DNA from: Candidatus Nanopelagicales bacterium
GTDB lineage: Bacteria > Actinomycetota > Actinomycetes > S36-B12
DNA: 9,830 nt
NCBI GenBank assembly: GCA_030836325.1
Contig: JAURQC010000007.1
Location: 1-9,830, forward strand
Direction of reading: 5' to 3'
A model generated the notes under the pieces. That model was not told where the DNA came from. It ran no database searches and worked only from the letters and a program-made list of their open reading frames with translations. Numbering within the stretch: the first letter of the stretch is position 1; the number at the start of each line of letters is the position of its first letter. The position numbers were made by a program, and so were the translations under genes. Below are positions 6,037 to 9,830 of this stretch, one piece after another.

Positions 6037-8646
6037 GTGCCAGACGACATCGACACCATCGATACAAACGGACCCACAGACGGTCCGGGCGCGTCACGGA
6101 TCGAGCCGGTCGATTTGCAGACCGAGATGCAGCGGTCCTACCTGGACTACTCGATGTCAGTCATCGTGTCACGTGCGTTGCCCGATGTCCGTGATGGTTT
6201 GAAGCCGGTTCACCGCCGGGTGCTCTACGCGATGTATGACGGTGGATACCGGCCCGATCGCAACTTCTCCAAAAGCGCCCGCGTAGTGGGCGATGTCATG
6301 GGCAGCTACCACCCGCATGGCGACAGTGCGATCTATGACGCTCTAGTCCGCCTCGCTCAGCCTTGGAGTTTGCGCTACCCATTGGTCCAAGGCCAAGGAA
6401 ACTTCGGTTCCCCGGGCAACGATCCGCCCGCTGCCCAGCGTTACACCGAGTGCCGCATGGCGCAGTTGGCCATGGAGATGGTGCGCGATATTGATGAGGA
6501 CACTGTCGACTTCGCACCCAACTATGACGGCCGGACCCTCGAGCCAACCGTTCTCCCCAGCCGTTTCCCAAACCTGTTGGTCAACGGAAGCGCAGGCATT
6601 GCCGTTGGTATGGCGACGAACATCCCGCCGCACAATCTGCGCGAGGTATCCCAAGCCGCGAAGTGGTTGCTCGACAACCCGGAAGCTCCATCCGATGAGC
6701 GCATGACTGCGCTTCTAGGCATCGTGCAGGGTCCGGACTTCCCGACTGGCGCGACGATTATTGGCAAACGCGGCATTGAGGATGCGTATCGCACTGGTCG
6801 TGGATCGATCACGATGCGCGCCGTTGTCGAGGTAGACGAGGATGCCAAAGGTAGGCAGCGGCTGATTGTTACCGAACTGCCGTATCAGGTGAACCCTGAC
6901 AATTTGCTTCTACGCATCGCCGAGTTGGTGGGCGACGGCAAGCTCACCGGCATTTCCGATGTGCGAGACGATTCGTCTTCTCGCACGGGCATGCGCTTGG
7001 TCATCGAGTTGAAGCGCGACGCCGTCGCGCAGGTTGTCCTGAACCAGCTGTACAAGCACACTCAGTTGCAGGACAACTTCGGTGCGAACATGTTGGCACT
7101 GGTCGATGGTGTGCCGCGCACACTCACCCTCGAGCAATTCCTTCGCTACTGGATCGCACATCAGATCGAGGTCATCCAACGCCGTACTCGCTACCGCCTT
7201 CGCAAAGCCGAGGAACGGGCACACATCCTGCGCGGGTACCTCAAGGCACTCGATGCACTCGATGAGGTCATCGCTTTGATCCGGGCCAGTGCGACCGTAG
7301 AGGACGCCCGCACTGGCTTGATGGATCTGCTGGAGATCGACGAGGTTCAGGCAACGGCAATCCTCGATATGCAGTTGCGTCGTCTTGCGGCGATGGAGCG
7401 GCAGAAGATCATCGATGAGTACGACGATTTGATGACAAAGATCGCTGACTACAACGACATCCTCAGCAACGAGCCACGGCAACGCTCAATCGTGTCTGGG
7501 GAGCTTGGTGAGATAGTCGACAAGTATGGCGACGATCGGCGCACCGAGATCTTGCCGTGGGATGGCGACGTCACAGACGAAGACCTCATTGCAGTGGAGG
7601 ACGTCGTCGTCACCATCACCGCAGGTGGATACGCCAAGCGAACCCGTTCGGATCTGTACCGCGCGCAGCGTCGTGGTGGTCGAGGTGTTCGTGGCGCAGC
7701 ACTACGCCAAGACGATGTAGTCGAGCACTTCATGGTCACCAGCACCCACAACTGGTTGCTGTTCTTCACCAACCAAGGACGCATCTACCGCGCAAAGGGA
7801 TACCAACTTCCTGACGCAAGCCGTGATGCGAAGGGCCAACACGTGGCGAACCTGTTGGCGTTCCGCCCCGATGAGTCGATCGCCTCGGTGCTGTCGATTC
7901 CTGGGTACGACGCCGCGGACTACCTCGTGCTTGCCACCCGTACTGGTCTGGTGAAGAAAACGAAGTTGACCGACTACGACACCAATCGCCAGGGCGGCAT
8001 CATCGCGATCAACCTCAGTGAGGACGACGAGGTCATTGGTGCTCGGCTGGTTTCCGCAGACGATGACATCTTCCTTGCGTCCACGAAGGGCATGAGTGTT
8101 CGCTTCACCGCGAGCGACGAGATCCTGCGTCCGATGGGTCGTGACACCAAGGGCGTCATCGGTATGCGATTCCGGGAAGGTGATTCGCTACTCAGCATGG
8201 ATGTCGTGCGCCCAGGCCAGCATGTCGTCACGATTACTGACGGCGGTTACGCCAAGCGCACCCTCGAGGAAGAGTGGACGGCGCGCAGCCGCGGCATTCT
8301 CGGCGTGCGTGCGATGAAGATCAACGAGAAGCGGGGTTCGCTGGTGGCAGCGATGGTCTGCGACTCGGATGACCAGATCTTCGCCATCGCCAGCAATGGT
8401 GTGGTCATCCGCACCGCGGTCTCCGAACTCAGGCCGTCGGGCCGTGACACCATGGGCGTGACGATGATGCGTCTAGGTGACGAGGACTCGGTCGTGGCCG
8501 TTGCACGCAGCGGTGAGAAGGCCGACGACGAGGAACTCGACGAGCTCGACGAACTGGACGCCGCCGAGGCAAACGCCGAAACGAACGCATCGGAAGCAGA
8601 AGTCGACGCACCGACGGAACAAGCACAGGAGGGTGACGGCGAGTGA
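6037..8646 (+). CDS. gyrA: DNA gyrase subunit A
   Basis: GyrA is the DNA-cleaving and wrapping subunit of gyrase. Its 869 residues comprise an N-terminal breakage-reunion domain and a C-terminal beta-pinwheel. The catalytic tyrosine is Tyr136 in [10 protein letters not shown]. The quinolone-determining stretch [13 protein letters not shown] has Ser97 and Asp101 at the places of E. coli S83 and D87, the usual quinolone-sensitive residues; mycobacteria carry Ala at the Ser site. The GyrA box QRRGGRG (544-550), which allows DNA wrapping, marks this as gyrase and not topoisomerase IV. Repeated GGYAKRT segments mark pinwheel blades. The last 40 or so residues are strongly acidic and include ELDELDELD (833-841). 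The stop overlaps the next gene as GTGA. No intein or frameshift seen. Confidence 0.98.
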   Translation: MPDDIDTIDTNGPTDGPGASRIEPVDLQTEMQRSYLDYSMSVIVSRALPDVRDGLKPVHRRVLYAMYDGGYRPDRNFSKSARVVGDVMGSYHPHGDSAIYDALVRLAQPWSLRYPLVQGQGNFGSPGNDPPAAQRYTECRMAQLAMEMVRDIDEDTVDFAPNYDGRTLEPTVLPSRFPNLLVNGSAGIAVGMATNIPPHNLREVSQAAKWLLDNPEAPSDERMTALLGIVQGPDFPTGATIIGKRGIEDAYRTGRGSITMRAVVEVDEDAKGRQRLIVTELPYQVNPDNLLLRIAELVGDGKLTGISDVRDDSSSRTGMRLVIELKRDAVAQVVLNQLYKHTQLQDNFGANMLALVDGVPRTLTLEQFLRYWIAHQIEVIQRRTRYRLRKAEERAHILRGYLKALDALDEVIALIRASATVEDARTGLMDLLEIDEVQATAILDMQLRRLAAMERQKIIDEYDDLMTKIADYNDILSNEPRQRSIVSGELGEIVDKYGDDRRTEILPWDGDVTDEDLIAVEDVVVTITAGGYAKRTRSDLYRAQRRGGRGVRGAALRQDDVVEHFMVTSTHNWLLFFTNQGRIYRAKGYQLPDASRDAKGQHVANLLAFRPDESIASVLSIPGYDAADYLVLATRTGLVKKTKLTDYDTNRQGGIIAINLSEDDEVIGARLVSADDDIFLASTKGMSVRFTASDEILRPMGRDTKGVIGMRFREGDSLLSMDVVRPGQHVVTITDGGYAKRTLEEEWTARSRGILGVRAMKINEKRGSLVAAMVCDSDDQIFAIASNGVVIRTAVSELRPSGRDTMGVTMMRLGDEDSVVAVARSGEKADDEELDELDELDAAEANAETNASEAEVDAPTEQAQEGDGE
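8533..8559 (+). repeat. Three 9-bp units encoding Glu-Leu-Asp in the gyrA tail
   Basis: GAACTCGAC, GAGCTCGAC and GAACTGGAC are consecutive in-frame units giving (ELD)x3. Copies differ only at third codon positions, which suggests either an old slippage duplication or selection for the acidic sequence. It lies inside the gyrA C-terminal tail. Confidence 0.7.
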
Positions 8647-9155
8647 GCCAGCCGGCGGGTCAGCGGATCCGGCCCCGGGGTGAGAAGCCACGGGCCGGGG
8701 TCAGCGTGACCGAGGTGTCCGAAAACACCGCTGAGCAGGCCGCGGTCGCTGCTGCCCCCGAACCCTCGAGTGGCAGGGGAAAGAAGGAGCGGCGCAGACC
8801 TCGCCGGGCCCGTGTCTACGTCACGCGACTCGATCCGTGGTCGGTGGCCAAGGCGGCATTCCTACTGGCCCTAGCTATTGGCATCGTGATCGTCGTTGCC
8901 GTCGCCTTCGTTTTCTGGACTCTCGATTCAACCGGTGCTTTGGATGCGGTGTCACGGACAGTCGACGATGTTCTGGGAACCGGCGGATTTGATCTACTCA
9001 CGTCGCTGGAGTTCTCTCGGGTCTTGGGCCTAGCTGCTGTGCTAGCGAGCGTGGAGGTCGTCCTAGTCTCTGCGCTCTCAACGCTGTTTGCGTTCTTGTA
9101 CAACGTGACCGTCGGCCTGACGGGTGGTATCGAGGTCGTCCTGTCCGACGAGTAG
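8643..9155 (+). CDS. DUF3566 two-pass membrane protein
   Basis: This 170-residue protein has the DUF3566 architecture and sits where M. tuberculosis has Rv0007. Residues 1-57 are polar and end in a strongly basic stretch ([11 protein letters not shown], 47-57), probably cytoplasmic. The family hallmark [14 protein letters not shown] follows (57-70). Membrane segment 1 is about 71-94 and segment 2 about 126-153, with a short polar loop between. The C-terminus is acidic (LSDE). The GTG start overlaps the gyrA TGA by 4 nt, and AGGAGGG (8627-8633) inside gyrA gives a good ribosome-binding site, so it is co-expressed with gyrase. The molecular function is not known to me. Its steady presence after gyrA in actinobacteria suggests a housekeeping envelope role, which is inference. 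Confidence 0.9.
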   Translation: MSQPAGQRIRPRGEKPRAGVSVTEVSENTAEQAAVAAAPEPSSGRGKKERRRPRRARVYVTRLDPWSVAKAAFLLALAIGIVIVVAVAFVFWTLDSTGALDAVSRTVDDVLGTGGFDLLTSLEFSRVLGLAAVLASVEVVLVSALSTLFAFLYNVTVGLTGGIEVVLSDE

Positions 9156-9187
9156 TCCCTGCCGGAAACAGATAGAAAACGATCAGG

Positions 9188-9193
9188 TAGTCT
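9188..9193 (+). promoter_or_regulatory. Weak candidate -10 for tRNA-Ile
   Basis: TAGTCT, with GAAACA 17 bp upstream as a poor -35, lies 13 nt before the mature tRNA 5' end, a plausible distance. Each hexamer matches consensus at only about three positions, and read-through from the gyrA/DUF3566 transcript is an alternative. Confidence 0.25.
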
Positions 9194-9206
9194 CTCCCTC
9201 GCTTTG

Positions 9207-9281
9207 GGGCCTATAGCTCAGCCTGGTTAGAGCGCTTCCCTGATAAGGAAGAGGCCGATGGTTCAAGTCCATCTAGGCCCA
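9207..9281 (+). tRNA. ileT: tRNA-Ile (anticodon GAT)
   Basis: A full 75-nt cloverleaf can be drawn. The acceptor stem is GGGCCTA (9207-9213) with TAGGCCC (9274-9280), plus discriminator A9281. The D stem is GCTC/GAGC (9216-9219, 9230-9233). The anticodon stem is CTTCC/GGAAG around CTGATAA, with anticodon GAT at 9242-9244, reading ATC and ATT. The T arm is GATGG-TTCAAGT-CCATC (9257-9273). CCA is not encoded, as is common in actinobacteria. In M. tuberculosis ileT sits at the same place after the DUF3566 gene and is followed by tRNA-Ala; here no second tRNA appears in the next 80 nt. Confidence 0.97.
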
Positions 9282-9298
9282 CTCGGTTTGACCGGTTA

Positions 9299-9314
9299 GT
9301 CACCGCTAGGTGAC
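9299..9314. repeat. Inverted repeat between tRNA-Ile and lipoprotein gene
   Basis: GTCACC and GGTGAC form 6-bp arms around the loop GCTA. No T-run follows, so it is not a standard intrinsic terminator. It may be an operator or a weak tRNA 3' processing or termination hairpin. Confidence 0.4.
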
Positions 9315-9348
9315 CACAACGACGACGAATCGCCTCTGCTTTCGGACC

Positions 9349-9354
9349 TAACGT
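9349..9354 (+). promoter_or_regulatory. Candidate -10 for a leaderless lipoprotein mRNA
   Basis: TAACGT fits the TANNNT pattern and ends 7 nt before the ATG at 9362, the distance expected if transcription starts at or next to the start codon. No Shine-Dalgarno is visible before that ATG. The hexamer is only a partial match, so this is tentative. Confidence 0.3.
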
Positions 9355-9361
9355 CGATTCC

Positions 9362-9830
9362 ATGAAGCGACTCTCACTAACTACAACTGTTGTTCCAGTG
9401 CTCGGCCTATCTGGAGCACTGGTCCTTGCCGGTTGCTCGGAGGCTAACGATTCATCCCTGCAAGAACTTACCGAGAGCATCCTGGAGACGACGACCGATT
9501 CCGAGGTGGAGATCGATGAGAACTCCGTCTACATCGCCAGCCCAGATGGCGGAGGAATCGCGGCGGGTGCGGAGGTGGAACTTCCGCCGGCGTTTCCATC
9601 CGAAGTCCCCCTTTTCACTTATGGCACGTTGATCGCTGCGACCGTGGACCCGGGCCAGAATTTCAGCGCGACGTGGCGAATGGAGGAGGGCAATCCCGAC
9701 TATGCGGACTCCTACGTCGAGCAGTGGGAAATGATGGGATTCGATCGTGATGGGTTCCTCGATATGGCCAGCAACTCGCACCGAGTATTGACGTACAAGC
9801 TCATCGGACCTGACATGGAGGTGGGTATAA
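9362..9830 (+). CDS. Predicted secreted lipoprotein (3' end outside window)
   Basis: A reading frame opens at ATG 9362 and stays open to the window end (156 codons visible). The N-terminus MKRLSLTTTVVPVLGLSGAL is a charged-then-hydrophobic signal sequence, and LVLAGCS places the lipobox cysteine at residue 25, so the mature protein should be lipid-anchored outside the membrane. An acidic Thr/Glu-rich linker (about 26-55) follows. A segment starting LPPAFPSEVPLF (74-85) resembles the LPxxFPxDVP-type motif I recall from small actinobacterial lipoproteins, with a following Trp- and Tyr-containing stretch (TWRMEEG, YVEQWEMMGF). I do not recognise a named family and assign no function. It starts 80 nt after the tRNA and has no clear ribosome-binding site. 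Confidence 0.82.
   Translation, partial: MKRLSLTTTVVPVLGLSGALVLAGCSEANDSSLQELTESILETTTDSEVEIDENSVYIASPDGGGIAAGAEVELPPAFPSEVPLFTYGTLIAATVDPGQNFSATWRMEEGNPDYADSYVEQWEMMGFDRDGFLDMASNSHRVLTYKLIGPDMEVGI

Noticed and set aside
6910..7482. 190-codon minus-strand frame inside gyrA
   Set aside because: It is a mirror of gyrA codon bias with no recognisable motif.
4010..8646. Inteins in gyrB or gyrA
   Set aside because: GyrA inteins occur in some mycobacteria, but here the catalytic-tyrosine region and all GyrB motifs are contiguous and both lengths are normal.
9452..9781. 109-codon minus-strand frame opposite the lipoprotein
   Set aside because: The plus-strand frame has a coherent signal peptide and lipobox; the minus-strand frame has no such support.
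1..9830. CRISPR arrays, insertion sequences, prophage or toxin-antitoxin genes
   Set aside because: No regularly spaced repeats, transposase or integrase motifs, or small paired genes were seen; the gene order is standard actinobacterial core.

Overview
This window is the chromosomal replication-origin neighbourhood of an actinobacterium. In order on the + strand it holds the 3' end of dnaA, a roughly 500-base non-coding gap with DnaA-box-like 9-mers (putative oriC), dnaN, recF, a DUF721/DciA gene, a roughly 300-base gap with a probable gyrB promoter and structured leader, gyrB, gyrA, a DUF3566 membrane-protein gene, tRNA-Ile(GAT), and the 5' part of a lipoprotein gene cut by the window end. 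The same order (dnaA-dnaN-recF-DUF721-gyrB-gyrA-DUF3566-ileT) is known from Mycobacterium tuberculosis and relatives. The frequent GTG starts, GC-leaning codons and protein signatures (DciA tail GRGPRDTYG, DUF3566 motif DPWSV, acidic GyrA tail) point the same way. Base composition looks only moderately GC-rich for the group. I cannot name a genus. Mycobacteriales-like is a reasonable guess, but Ser rather than Ala at the key GyrA quinolone position argues against Mycobacterium itself.

Layout: 1-456 is DnaA lid and domain IV. 457-961 is the putative origin. Its left part carries mostly minus-strand box-like 9-mers, including an exact pair 44 bp apart. Its right part carries plus-strand CACCGTCC-type repeats, including an exact 14-bp pair also 44 bp apart. 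962-3710 is a tight block: dnaN and recF are separated by 2 nt, and recF and dciA overlap by 4 nt (GTGA). 3711-4009 holds two perfect 10-bp palindromes, a candidate -10 and two hairpins just before gyrB. 4010-9155 is gyrB-gyrA-DUF3566, with gyrA and DUF3566 again overlapping as GTGA. 9207-9281 is tRNA-Ile. A lipoprotein gene begins at 9362 and runs off the end.

Together the genes cover initiation (DnaA with oriC), helicase loading or operation (DciA), processivity (beta clamp), gap repair (RecF) and supercoil control (gyrase). I found no phage, insertion sequence, CRISPR array, toxin-antitoxin pair or clearly novel system. The points worth a second look are the internal architecture of the origin, an open frame that exactly bridges dnaA and dnaN (probably not coding), the gyrB leader and its palindromes, and the partial lipoprotein with a possibly leaderless start.
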